Source: Terana coerulea (taxonomy: Eukaryota; Basidiomycota; Agaricomycetes; Polyporales; Phanerochaetaceae). Taken from it: a DNA stretch of 64,000 nucleotides. Where the stretch lies: NCBI GenBank assembly GCA_024811115.1, contig JAKOGH010000142.1:62001-126000 (forward strand), in the 5' to 3' direction. Made by a program: the position numbers and the translations under genes. Position 1 is the first letter of the stretch; each line of letters starts with the position of its first letter. This document shows positions 35,551 through 46,818 of the stretch, piece by piece. The notes beneath the pieces are model-generated. The model searched no databases. It worked only from the letters and a program-made list of their open reading frames with translations, and was not told the origin of the DNA.

Positions 35551-37090
35551 ATGGCTGAAGACGACTTTGATATTTATGGAGAGGACGACGGCTTCAACGT
35601 GAAGTCTGAAGAGGTGCGTCTCGGTCCCTGTGGCGCGCTTCAAGTTAGGAGCTGACTATATGCGCCAAAGTCCATCGGTTACGACGACAACTTGAACCCA
35701 GAGCCGGAGCCCGTGACGAACTCGCCCGTCGTCGGCGAGAAGAGGCAACGTGAAGAAGATGACCATGACCAGCAGCACGACGAGCCATCCGCAAACAATG
35801 CCCCCAAAGGAAGAGTCGCAAGAGCCGCAATCAATCCCTTCGTCCATGCGAAGCCCGAATGCCAACGGCAGCTTCAGCGCCCCCACAGGTATGGGTGTAC
35901 CAGGAGGTGCTTCTGCGCCCGGAGGCCAGAACTCTGATGCGCTGTACATTGGTGACTTGCAATGGGTCTGTATCTATCATGTTTTAGAATCGCATGTGCA
36001 TACCGTTCTGAGACTTTGTATGAATCTTCTCTGTAACAGTGGACGACCGATGAGGATGTACGCCAGGTCGCCGCCAAGCTAGGCGTCAACCTAGACCATA
36101 AGGACATCACATTCTCCGAGCACAAGGTTAATGGGAAAAGCAAAGGGTAAGCTGGATATATGCGCTGAAATGATGAATCTCTAACCTCCCATCCCCTCGT
36201 CACTCAGCATTGCGTACATTGAGTGTCATAACAGCGATAGCGCCACGACACTGAAGAACTGGTTCGACAACAAGTGAGCACACGACCAATTAGCGTGCAT
36301 TCCACTCTCCTGACACGTTCATGCCAGTGACTTCCAAAACCGCCGGGCGTCCGCCTCATACACAAGCTCGTCCCAAGGCAATCCGTTCCGGACGCTGCCA
36401 AAGGGTAATGCTGCCCCGCATGTCTATCCCAAAGCGCATACTCACGGGATCGCAGAGCCACCCCCGCGTGACGCTCGGCAGGGCGGGATGCAAGGCGGAG
36501 GGAACGCGCCGGCCGCAGGACGGGGCGGCGGTGGTAACTTCCGTGGCGGCATGGGCGGGCATATGAACAACAGCAACAACAACAACAACAGCGTGGGCGT
36601 GGCCAGCGCGGGCATGGCGGGCATGAACATGCGCGGCGGCATGATGGGCGGGGGCATGATGCGGGGCGGTATGCCCAACATGATGGGCGGAATGGGGGTA
36701 TGGGCGGCATGGGCATGGGAGGTATGGGCATGGGCATGGCGGGCATGAACGCCGGGATGGGGGTCGCAGCAGGCATGGGCGGCGGCGGGTTCAACCGCGG
36801 GGGAGGGATGGTGCCCCAGGGACCGCGGGGCGGCATGGGAGGCTTCGGCGGCGGCAGAGGCGGCATGATGGGTATGGGCTTTTAGTGTGTTCCGTGTATT
36901 TTTCTGGGTGACTTACGGTGGCCTCGTTTCGCATGTAGGGATGGGGAATATGATGGGCATGGGCGGCCGCGGCGGGTTCAACGGTGGACACTTCAATCCG
37001 GCGTTCATGCAGAGCGGGATGCAGGCGGGTGGCGGCCAATTCAGCCCCGACGGACCACGGAAACGATTCAAGATGGACGACGGCCAGTAG
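35551..37090 (+). CDS. RRM protein with Gly/Met/Arg-rich tail (CFIm68-like RNA-binding factor)
   Basis: Starts [20 protein letters not shown]; an intron leads to [14 protein letters not shown] and an acidic segment. One RRM follows: ALYIGDLQW (RNP2), [40 protein letters not shown] (RNP1-like) and LKNWFDN. The tail is RGG- and GGM-rich ([23 protein letters not shown]-type repeats) and ends [12 protein letters not shown]. The single RRM with this layout resembles the pre-mRNA cleavage factor I large subunit (CPSF6/CFIm68), so a nuclear 3'-end-processing role is likely but not proven. As sequenced there are two one-base breaks: at C5/A3 35801-35808 (NNAPK to EESQEPQ) and at G5 36694-36698, where the GGM repeat turns into nonsense. 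The last intron removes an apparent stop at 36885. Confidence 0.82.
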
Positions 37091-37506
37091 ACTCCTCCCG
37101 CGCTTTCTTCTGCATCTCTGTTTTCTGTCCTCTACATCAAGGACGCCCGTACTTTGCAACTGCATCTGTTAATTTCTCCCGCCCTGTAGCATTTTCTCGC
37201 ATCGGCCGTTGTATTCGTTTATATCCTCTGGGCGTCCACCGCCCTGTGTTCTCAATGTCCAAAAAGTCATGGCATTATGCAGGAGCGATATATCTAGAAT
37301 GTGACATGCGGTGATGTACAACATGGACTGTAGGCTGATTGCGGGATGACGAGGCAGAAGGGTACGTATACAGTTCTGGACCAGGCAAGAATATATACAC
37401 AAGATGGATTATAACGTCGCATAAAGCAAGCTAAGCAGACCCGCAAGCAAAGAAGTTTGTAAGACATACCATGGAGCATTCGTAACGGACCGGTGCCACG
37501 CCACAT
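37091..37506. other. Convergent 3' flanks
   Basis: About 0.4 kb between two converging stop codons (RRM gene on plus, SPT2 on minus). T-rich on both sides, consistent with two 3' UTRs. No gene. Confidence 0.6.
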
Positions 37507-39046
37507 TCAGAGCCGCCTCTCCCGCATTTCCTTCTCCTTCCTCTTCCTGCGTTTCTCTTCCTCGTGGCGCCTCTCCTCTTCCAGCGCAAGCTCGTCCTCG
37601 CGGCGAGCCATTCTTGCGCTGTGAATGGCAAGAGATTTAGTAAGATTCCGGAATAGAGACTTTTCGACACGGACCTGTAAAGTTCTTCGCCTTCCATGTC
37701 CATGGCGCCTGCCTCCATATCCTCATCGTCGCTGTAGACGTCCCGGGCGACGTACGAGCCCCTGTCCTTGCCGAACATCTTCCAGATTTCTGTCCTGATC
37801 GCGTTGTTCGGAGGGCAGAGCGCCTCTTGGGAGGCGGCGGGGAGTCGCTGAGCGAGGGTGAGCGCGGACGCTTTTTGAAGGATGAGGCAGCACCGGACAC
37901 TTTTGCGGACGACGCGGACGATTTGGCAGCCGGACGGCCGTTCGCGGGGATGGGCTTGCGTGACACGGCACTGGAGCTGCCCTGCTTCGGGATCTTTCCC
38001 AGCTTCGCAGGAGTACTGGCGCCGGGCTTTTCCGCTGGCCGTCCTACGGACTTGACAGAGATGGATACGCCGGAGCCCTGCTTTGACGGAGCGGATGGCT
38101 TGAGTGTTGAGGTAGACACAGAAGGTCTGGATGCAGAAGGGAGCGATATAGCCGGCGGGGTGCCCGACAGCGACTTGCTGCTGCGTGAGACCGCCTTCGA
38201 CGGGGCCTTGCTCTCGGGTGGCGCAGTGGGTGCTGGCGACGGACTGCGCGAGCGGCCGCCAAAGAGGTCCGAGGCGTCCGACGGTGGCGAGGGCGGCGCG
38301 GCGGAGCTGCCCTTCACCTTGCCCTTGCCGAACCAGTCGTTGAACTCCTTGGCGTCCTCGCCCGCGAGGGTCTTCTGCCGCGCCCGCGCGCGATCCTGCA
38401 GGATCTCGTCGATCGTGCGGGTGTCCCGCTTGTGCACGTTGAGCTTGATGAGCCCGTTCGGCTCGTGCGCGAGGCGTTCGCGCACGGAGCGGTAGCTGCC
38501 CGCGGCACTGCCGGCGCCGCCCGCGGTGGCGTCCACGTCGACCGCGCCGCCCGCGAGCCGCCGCCCCGACTTCTTGTACCCACCCACCGCTCGCTTGGCC
38601 CCGGCCTGGCCGTAGTTGAGCTCGCGCTTGAGCCGCAGCTGCCGCTTCTCCTCGCGCGTGAGCGCGCCACCGCCCGCCTCGTCGTCTTCGTCGGGCATGC
38701 GCTGCCGCCGCACGGCGGCGCTCGACGACGGGTACGCCGCGCCCGCCTTCTTGGGGCCGTACAGCAGCGCGTTGCGCTGCTCCTCCTCCTTGCGCTTGAG
38801 CTCGGCCTCCTTCGCACGCCGCTCCGCCTCGTGCCGCTCCTCCCTCGCTTTCGCCCGCTGCGCCTCCTCCAAGGCCTTCGCGCGTAGCCGCTGCTCGAGC
38901 TCCCGCTCCTTACGATCCTTCTCCTCCTGCTCCTTCCGCTTCTGCGCCTCCTTCCGTTTTCTCTCTGCGAGCTGCGACTGGACCTGCGCCTCTGACTCGC
39001 GTGTCTGTGTGGCGCTGAGGGCCATGAGCGCGGCGAAGGAGGTCAT
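37507..39046 (-). CDS. spt2: SPT2 chromatin protein (histone H3-H4 chaperone)
   Basis: Starts MTSFAALMALSATQTRESEA, followed by a long Lys/Arg/Glu helical region (EAQKRKEQEEKDRKERELEQ). The middle has YGQAGAKRAVGGYKKSGRRL and NDWFGKGK, then a Ser/Pro-rich linker. The conserved SPT2 end is NAIRTEIWKMFGKDRGSYVA, RDVYSDDEDMEAGAMDME, then a 56-nt intron (37674-37619) to ARMARREDELALEEERRHEE and KRKEKEMRERRL. To reach NAIRTEIW the frame must change by one base between about 37809 and 37826; without it the ORF ends in an unrelated 60-residue tail. SPT2 binds DNA and H3-H4 during transcription and suppresses cryptic initiation. Confidence 0.88.
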
Positions 39047-39413
39047 CCTGTACGAGAGTGTGAAATCAAGCAGTCACAGGCAAGGTGAATTAGATGTGAA
39101 AGAATAAAGATGCTGGAAGAATGGAGGGGGTATAAGTATGTGGTGGTGGTTGTGGTATAGAGTTGGTGAGCGACGAGCACAGGTTGCAAAGCATGCCGCA
39201 TTTGGCTCTGTTTACTCCGAGCCTGGCCCAAGCTACCGGCCACACGAGTCATCGACTGTCCACGCTGCTTTCAAATACAGACAAGCCAGAAAACTATGCA
39301 TTGTGCGCAGCAATAACAAAATGAGGTCTCTAAGTGGATGCGGAGGACAATCGAGTGAAAGACAGAAAGCAGGAAATCCAAATAAGGTAAGTATCGCTCG
39401 TGTGACTTCGTAA
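39047..39413. other. Intergenic: SPT2 promoter and MFS-gene side
   Basis: About 0.37 kb. Upstream of the SPT2 ATG and past the MFS stop there is only non-coding sequence with no clear element. Confidence 0.5.
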
Positions 39414-41256
39414 TCACGATGACTCCTCTTCCTCTTCACGTCCCCACACCTTCTGCGGCAGATACGAGCCCACGTAGAGGGCGAATATGGTCAGGCTTGA
39501 CAAGACATAGTACACAAGGTTCCCGCCAAGGTAATGGCGACTTGGGTCGATCGATAGGGAGAAGAGTGAGTTGGCGAGGGCAGGACCAATGGCACGCATT
39601 ATCGACACGCTGAATTGGGCCAGCCCGTTCACGGATCCAAGGGATGCGCGGTTGGGTGAGGATGCGGTTATGTAAATGAAGACGCATCCTGCAGCGCAAA
39701 TAGAGTATAAGTATGAGGTAGTCGGTAGCTTTCAGGGACGACTGACCATAAGAGAAGTTGATGAATATCGACGTAATCACCTGGAAGCCAACTGCGAGCC
39801 AGAGCAGCCAGCCCTCACCACCTGTAAGCCTCGCTAGGTAGTTGATGATAGGGAAAGAGATGAAGACCAGCAAGGACGAGCTGATTCCTGCCAGGTACAC
39901 GTTCTTTGGGCCGTACCGTGCCTGCGTCTTCGCGAAGTAGAAGATCTGCAGGAACCCATTGATGATGCCGTACACCGAGAGGATCTGGCCAATATGGTGC
40001 GGAGGTAAGCCGAGGCCGCCAAGCTCAATGGGAGTTGAGAAGAACACCGGCTGGATGGCCCGAGTAGAGATGTCCACAAGAGCAAGAAAGGCATAGTTCA
40101 TGGCCGCAATAATCACCCGGGGGATTAGAAGGCTCCGTAAAGGCAGAGCTTCGTTGGTCTTCCCTGCCGGCGACGTTAGCGCAACAGTGGCTGTGGCTTT
40201 GTTGTCTTGTCCTTGTGACACATTTTGAAGGGTAAGGTTGTGCTTGTTCAGCCAGTTCTTCATTATCCGCCGCGCCGACTTCGGCGAAGCTACAGTCTGC
40301 AGAACCATAACTTTAGTGATGTCTCAGAAGCACATATCATGATGACATACCTCGTGTAGGAATAATGCTGAGACAAACCAGCAAATCAAGGAGAATGTCG
40401 CAGGTACAGCACATGCTAGGAAGTATGGGTACTCCTTCAGGAATTGGGAGTTACCGAACAACCCGGGGAATCGGTCTGCGGGTTTTGACAGGAAGCCACC
40501 TATCATTGGGCTGCAGGTCACAAGGAAGACGGTACGGGTAAGCGGAATCCACAATTGTATCCCGGGACAAGACGCACCCTAGGGCACCACCGGTACTCCA
40601 CGCGATTGGTAGGTATGCATAGGCTTGGGCCAGATTGGTAGAGTCTGTGATCTCCGCAATCATACTCTTCAGGACACCGATGTTCCCGTTCAATGCGCCG
40701 TTCAAACTGCGACTGCACCCGGGGTGAGACTTTGCCAGAACAGCGCAGAGCCATCGACGTACCTCAGAACGGCGCCCCAAAACGTCTTCGACAATCCCAG
40801 GCAGTACATAGAGAGGGACAGTCCACATAATCCAGTCATGAAGACGGGCTTTCGGCCGATGTGGTCTGAGAGACGGCTCCAGTGGAGTACGGTGATTGCT
40901 TGGGTGGCAAAGAATATCGCTTGCTTCAACCAACCATCAGCTTTGACTCTATGCTTCAGAGATCTAATGCGCACCATAACACCAACGTAGTATGCTACTT
41001 TTGTCTCATCTCCATGGGTGACACCGACATCGCGGATTAGCTAGCGAACGATCCATTCAGTACGCTTCACCGCGCCAGCCAACACAAGACTCACTTGGGG
41101 TAAGAAAGGATAGATGACTTGGCTTGTCAGTGGCTCCGCCAGCTGCAGGACAAGCAAAATCGAAAATTGAGCCCACGGCAGCGGCGTAGGTTTCTTTTGC
41201 TGCCGCTCCTCGGGCAGTAGAGGTGTCTCTTCGTCAACGGGGGTCGTAGCGGTCAT
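39414..41256 (-). CDS. Major facilitator superfamily transporter (ZIFL/YCR023C-like)
   Basis: Starts MTATTPVDEETPLLPEERQQ, a cytosolic tail with a di-leucine-like ETPLL. Twelve hydrophobic spans can be followed, beginning FSILLVLQLAEPLTSQVIYP. Motif A is WSRLSDHIGRKPVFM after TM2, then LSLSMYCLGLSKTFWGAVLR and GNIGVLKSMIAEITD. A central loop holds PMIGGFLSKPADRFPGLFG. The second half includes VIIAAMNYAFLALVDISTRA, PPHHIGQILSVYGIINGFLQ and WLLWLAVGFQVITSIFINFS; it ends VWGREEEEESS. Several short introns. The N-terminal pattern VTHGDETKVAYYVGV is shared with fungal relatives of plant ZIF transporters. Substrate unknown; likely plasma or vacuolar membrane. Confidence 0.9.
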
Positions 41257-42052
41257 GACAGGTCTTCAGTGTGCTGAGCCAATGGAGAGATATACAAGAG
41301 AAAGATGGGGAAAGGGTATAAAGGCCGGCCCGCATGAGGGGGAGCGGCGGAGGCTGTTTTATACGGAAGAGTCATTCTGGCCAGTGTGAATACGCCTGGA
41401 ATGCCGAAGGTCGAAGGAGAAAGGCGTCGAATCACCAAGCGCCCGCTAAACGACTTCGATTTACATAATTAGCGCGTAGCTGCTGACGACATCCAATCAC
41501 ACCCCGCCCTGCAAGTTAAAGACACGAGTCTACCAAACCTCCGCCCTCACGCAGGCGGCCGTCTTGAGAACATCGATGCAGGTCATACGTAAATACACTG
41601 TCCAAGTATGCAGCAATATGTCCTAGAAACACTACAAATGCGCTTGGCTGAATGGTGTGTGCCCACGGAAAGATGAGGACACCGGGTCAAGGCCCTCCTG
41701 ACTAATCGATTGATTCTCCTCCTGGTGCAGTGAGTCATGCAGACTCTTGTTGCGGCTGCCTCTGTCTGATGTGCCACGGTTTGCGAGAGCCCAGGCTGGA
41801 ATGAGCCGCTACTTTGCTCCATGCTTCGGCTCAGCCCTCCGACGATACAATCAATTACCTTATACTGAATCTCAAGTACTTCAAAGTCGAACCGATTGCA
41901 ACGTGCCGCCACAGCGAGCTTTGGTTACCCCATACATAGGCATCAGATCAATGAAAGTCAGCATGTTCACCACCGTCATACAACACGCCGGGTGTTGACG
42001 TTGAATTGTTCTTGAATGTTTTCGCTAATTATACAGATTTGCCATGGGCTAT
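41257..42052. other. Intergenic: MFS promoter and urease 3' flank
   Basis: About 0.8 kb. TATAAAG-like text on the minus strand near 41318 fits the MFS promoter. No gene supported. Confidence 0.55.
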
Positions 42053-45000
42053 TCATACACACCTAACGCAAGTTTTCGCGATGCCTTCGACCACCCTTTG
42101 CTTCCAAAACAGATTGTAGAACCTCGTCAGCGGTAGTCGCTCCGCAGGCGCGATGTCCGCGAGCACGCCGTCCGCGTGCACCGAATACGACTCCGGGTCG
42201 ACCTTCATTTTCGGCAGCGCGTCGTTCCACTTCATGTCCCGCTTCGTCACCGTGCGGCAGCCGCGCACGGCCTCGACGCGCTTCGCGAGCCCGTACGCCG
42301 CGACGGTGCCCGACGTGACGGACAGCCCCGAGACGAATGCGACGGAGTTGAGCGCCGCGGAGCCCGGGTGCGCGCCCCACATCGGGCGCCCGACGACGGG
42401 CTGCACGGTCGGGATGGACGCGTTCGCGTCGCCCATCTGCACACCGCCATGTTTTATATTATGTTTCGCGGCGATCTGCTGTGGGGAAGACGCACCTGGG
42501 CCCACGCGATGACGCCGGACTTGAGCACCAGCTCCGGCTTCGTGCCGAAGTTCTCGGGTCGCCAGAGGACGAGGTCGGCGAGCGTGCCGACGGCGACTTG
42601 GCCTATCAAGTGGCTCATGCCGTGCGTTATAGCGCTGGGCACACCCTGTTTGCAGCATTGATTCTTACACGAAAGGATGTGCGGACTCACGAGTTGATGG
42701 TGTACTTGGAGATGTAACGCTTGACGCGACCGTTGTCGACGCCGTCGGTGTCGCCCAGGGACGTCAGCGGACCCGTGAACTCGCGCATCTTGCTCGCGGT
42801 GCGCCACGTGCGGCTGATGACCTCCCCGACTCGGCCCATGGCCTGCGAGTCGGAGCTGATCATAGAAATGGCGCCCATGTCGTGCAGCACGTCCTCGGCG
42901 GCCACGGTCTCCGCACGGATACGTGACTCTGCGAAAGCGACGTCCTCCGGGATGTTCTTGTCGAGGTGGTGGCAGACCATGAGCATCTAGAAGCGGACTT
43001 GTCAGTTACAAGTTGAGCACAGGGGTAAGTACTAACGTCAAGGTGTTCGTTCAATGTGTTATTGGCGTATGGACGAGTAGGGTTTGTCGAAGACGGTAGC
43101 ACGTTCTCAAACTCGCAGACGGTGATAATATCAGGAGCATGACCACCACCTGTAGATGAGTTAGACGGTCTTCGACTACTTGTAGATTCATCTTACCGGC
43201 TCCCTCCGTGTGGTAGGTATGAATCGTGCGATTGCCAAAGGCCTTGATAGTGCCTACCGAGCAATCAGTTTAATTATTCGACCGGAAGTATATGCATATA
43301 CGCACTCTCGACGAAGCCGCTCTCATTCAGCGTATCCGTGTGGATATTAACCTGCACGTCGTACTCGTCACCGACATCCAAGCAGTTGACGATCGCCGAC
43401 GGCGTCGTGCCCCAGTCCTCATGCAGCTTCAGACCCGCCGCGCCCGCCTGCACGATCTCGCGCAGCGCGGTCGGGCCCGAGTCGTTGCCCTTGCCCGTGA
43501 ACGCAAAGTTCATCGGCAGGCCGTCCGTCGCGGCGAGCATGTGGCGCAGCGCGAGCGGGCTCGGCGTGCACGTCGTCGCGTTCGTGCCCGCGCTCGGGCC
43601 TGTCCCGCCGCCGATCATGGTCGTCGTGCCTGCGGCGAGCGCCTCGGTGACCTGTTGCGGGCAGATGTAATGTACGTGTGCGTCGATCGCGCCGGCGGTG
43701 AGCAGCAGCTTCTCGCCTGCGATGACCTCGGTCGCGGACCCGATAACGAGCGCGGGGTCGACGCCGTCCATGACATCCGGGTTGCCCGCCTTGCCGATTC
43801 CGACGATGGTGCCGCCCTTGACGCCAATGTCTGCCTGAAAGCGATGTGAGCATTGCCCGCGAAACGGCTCAGGGCGAGACTTGCCTTGTATATTCCGGAC
43901 CAGTCGATGATGAGAGCATTCGTGATGACGAGTTCAAGGGTCTCCGTGGAAGAGCGGTTTGTCGCTTGGCCCATACCCTCCCGAATAGTCTTGCCGCCAC
44001 CAAACTTGACTTCGTCGCCGTAGGCAGTCTGGGGAATGGTATGAGGTCGAACCTTCTCAGCTTTTGTCGCTCAGACGTACCATGTCTTTCTCGACCTGGA
44101 TCCATAGTGGCGTATCTCCCAAGCGTACCCGATCTCCGACTGTCGGCCCAAACATGGCCACATAGGCGTCCCTGGAAATCGAGGTGTCCGCAGAGACCTC
44201 CAACGCCCCAGGCTCAGGTGCATGCCCGAAACCTTGCTGCACCAAGGACTCGATGATGGCATCCGTCCTCGAGAGGTCTACTTTGCCCGTCGCGAGACGA
44301 TTGCCCCCGGTTATAATCCTTGCCCCGCCGATATTGACAAGCGTCACTGTCTTGACGTCTCCGGGTTCGAAGCGGACGGCTGTGCCCGCAGCGATATCCA
44401 GCCGCTTGCCGTACGCTTTCCCGCGGTCGAACGCCAGAGCGGGATTCGTCTCGATGAAATGGTAGTGGGAGCCAATCTGGTTTGTGAAGGCAATGAGCTT
44501 CCATGCTATGTGCGCGGTTATACGGCCATGGCTGCTCGCTAGCATGCATGTCCGCTCAGTTTAACCGAAAGATGCCTTTCGGGCCGAAAAACACAATCCG
44601 CACAAAATTAGGACGTTTACAGTCCGCGATTCTACCAGAATGCTGGTAGAATCCTGAGCACAATTATGAGATTTCAGCTATAATCGCGCGGTTTCCTTCG
44701 TCACACCTCCCGAGGAGCAACGACGCTCACTCTACCCGCGATTCTCGGGTTAGACCTTCAGATGGTTTCCCAGTCCAGCTAGTCTCAGCCCTCTCCCCAG
44801 AATCACGAGCAGAATAAACCACAGAAGCGCACCGAAATGCAGTGCTCGAGACTCCTCCTCGGACGGCTTTGATGGCGCCCTAGAAAAGCCAAGTTTGGAG
44901 TCGCAAATAAAGTTAGATCGCAGTCGCTCTATGCGACTGAGGCGGACAAGCAGACCACGGAGTAGCAAGGATCCCACGGTTACCAGAACTTACCTGCACC

Positions 45001-45607
45001 GGCCGGTCGCCGTTGTTGGTAACCTTGAGCTTGATCCGCTCCCGCCCTTTATTGAGCACGATGGCTTCTTTCTTCACAATGATAGCTCCTGGAGCTTTAT
45101 CTCTTGCAAACTCTGATGCATCAACAGCTGGGAATGCGTCTGCCGTGGGCACGGGCAAGAAGGAGCCGTAGAGAGCCGCAGCGAGGTCTCCATCTTCGGT
45201 GCAGATGGGATCATGCACGGTGACCAAGAACACTCTGCAGAGGAATCAAAACATAAGTGGGATCGTCAGGGCCAGGGACGCACCCGTCCACGAAGGTGCC
45301 TTCGACCTGGATTTCGTGGAGCAGCGTCGGCACGCCTGGGAGGACGTGTCGCCTCCCGAGCAGCGTCTTCCCGTGCTGCATCAGGTCGGCGACGGCGTGC
45401 TGTCCATCGCGGATACGCTCTTGGAGCTGGGAAGCGATGAGAGCTATAGCCTCGGTCTGGTTGAGGCGGAGGCCCCTGGCGAGTCGCTTCTGCGCGAGGA
45501 ACCCTGCCTGGAAAGGCGGAGATGTCAGGCCTGCGCAGGAATCTCGGAAGAGGCGAGCATGCCTGATGCAGAAGGAGCTTGTCCTGCTCCCTGGGAGAGA
45601 TGCGCAT
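42053..45607 (-). CDS. ure1: Urease (fused gamma-beta-alpha, nickel enzyme)
   Basis: Hydrolyses urea to ammonia and carbamate. The ATG at 45607 gives [15 protein letters not shown]; a GC-AG intron (45562-45508) then joins [20 protein letters not shown], the gamma segment. Beta segment: [28 protein letters not shown], then a 518-nt intron (44994-44477), then [19 protein letters not shown]. Alpha segment: [20 protein letters not shown]; nickel ligands in [13 protein letters not shown]; carbamylated-Lys region [27 protein letters not shown]; catalytic His in [19 protein letters not shown]; and Asp in [18 protein letters not shown]. The end reads [10 protein letters not shown], followed by 14 extra residues before the stop at 42053; many ureases end at about the YxLF position. 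All active-site residues are present. Needs UreD/F/G accessory proteins, which are not in this window. Confidence 0.97.
44628..44653. repeat. Perfect 11-bp hairpin inside the long urease intron
   Basis: GATTCTACCAG, a 4-base loop AATG, then its exact complement CTGGTAGAATC. It lies in the 518-nt intron, which is about ten times longer than the other introns of the gene. Confidence 0.8.
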
Positions 45608-46818
45608 TATTGGGTCCCTTTCCTGTGCTTGACGGCGAGAGGCAAGCAGGGGACTGTGACTGTATGCGCCGCGGCCGACATGGTGGTGGAAGATAAGATA
45701 GAGCAGGTCGATCTCACAGATCTGTGATCTTGCCTCTCACCCTCACCAGCACTGCTCGCTCTGGTACCGCTGCCGCTTCTGTCAAGCTCTGCTCGCCGGA
45801 CAAGTGTATTTGGGTCTGCGGTGTATACAGTGCTCGGCTCCGTGCTCTGCCTTTCGGGCTTGCCTGGTCCATCCTACAGTGCTTCGCTTATCTCTGAGCG
45901 GTCGCAAGATATGAAGACCCTTTCCATGCACATCCACGTCCTGTCTTCAGTCCACCACTTTCAGCAGTGTTCTTCAATGCATTGGCAGCCTGACATCGCC
46001 TCAGCCTGCCAGTCACTTGTAGAACACGAACTCAACGGGACAGCTGGCGCCTGTGATACGCACATCAAAGCTGTGATACGTTTTGCTGTTCTGCTGCTAC
46101 CGTACGTGTGTGCGCACTGTCGTGACTGATGATCTCTGTGCTACAGATGGGATGCCGCTACCCAACAGCCCAGAGCTGACACGACCCGTGTGAAGCAGCC
46201 GAGCTACGCAGGCAGGAAGCGAGCGGAATGACTCCTCAATATTTTATTCGTTTGTGCCTCACGCTAGCGCCGAGCGGCTCGCGAGTTAGTGTCCTCGATC
46301 GAAGGCAGGACAATTGGTGGCTGAGCCTAGGTGAGCTATCTCCGCTCGGTCCGTCGATTTTCATTAAAATGAAGTCACTAACCACAGTCGTTTCCCGTTG
46401 CGGAGGTTTGGTTGTCTCCCAGTGACGAACAAGCCCCTCGATCCTTGTTCTGAGGCTGCGCCTAGACGCCGAAAGCTCATATAACCTGCGGGCCTCGCTA
46501 GGGCCCTGCCTCCCAGAACCCACACAAACCTTTCATCCCCACCGTCCTTGCCGGCACGGAGCCCAGCCGTCGTGTTCTGCGCCTGCCCCAGCACCGCAGC
46601 CTGCAAACTTCAAGCGGAAGCTGTTCCTGGCGTTCTCGGCAGACGCCGCGTCCCGTATATTACACCCACGTGGGAGGCGCCGTTGATATACAGCGCTGTC
46701 CCTTCCGCCTTGGGCTCCTTCGTGGCAAGTTCTGGCTTTCTCCCCCATCACGTCTCCAGTTTCCCATCAGCGGTCGCGGGTGTCGCTGTTCTCAGACCCC
46801 ATACTATACCCATCTTCG
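45608..46818. other. Intergenic 1.2 kb: urease upstream region
   Basis: Between the urease start and the start of the small plus-strand gene, on divergent strands. Several ORFs of 70-160 codons overlap on both strands, but none has a domain or credible splicing; the long plus-strand one over 45257-45727 is the shadow of urease exon 2. Presumed promoters. Confidence 0.5.

Noticed and set aside
37827..38495. 222-codon plus-strand ORF
   Set aside because: Antisense shadow of SPT2 in a very GC-rich stretch.
14068..41256. Possible secondary-metabolite cluster (P450, O-methyltransferase, MFS)
   Set aside because: The three genes are spread over 27 kb and separated by housekeeping genes and F-box relics. 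No core synthase or terpene cyclase is present.
45820..46135. 102-codon plus-strand ORF in the urease upstream region
   Set aside because: Composition is non-coding-like, with no motif and no splice partners.
46250..46510. tRNA-like pieces
   Set aside because: A few paired stretches can be drawn, but there is no T-arm GGTTCAAxxCC or consistent cloverleaf.
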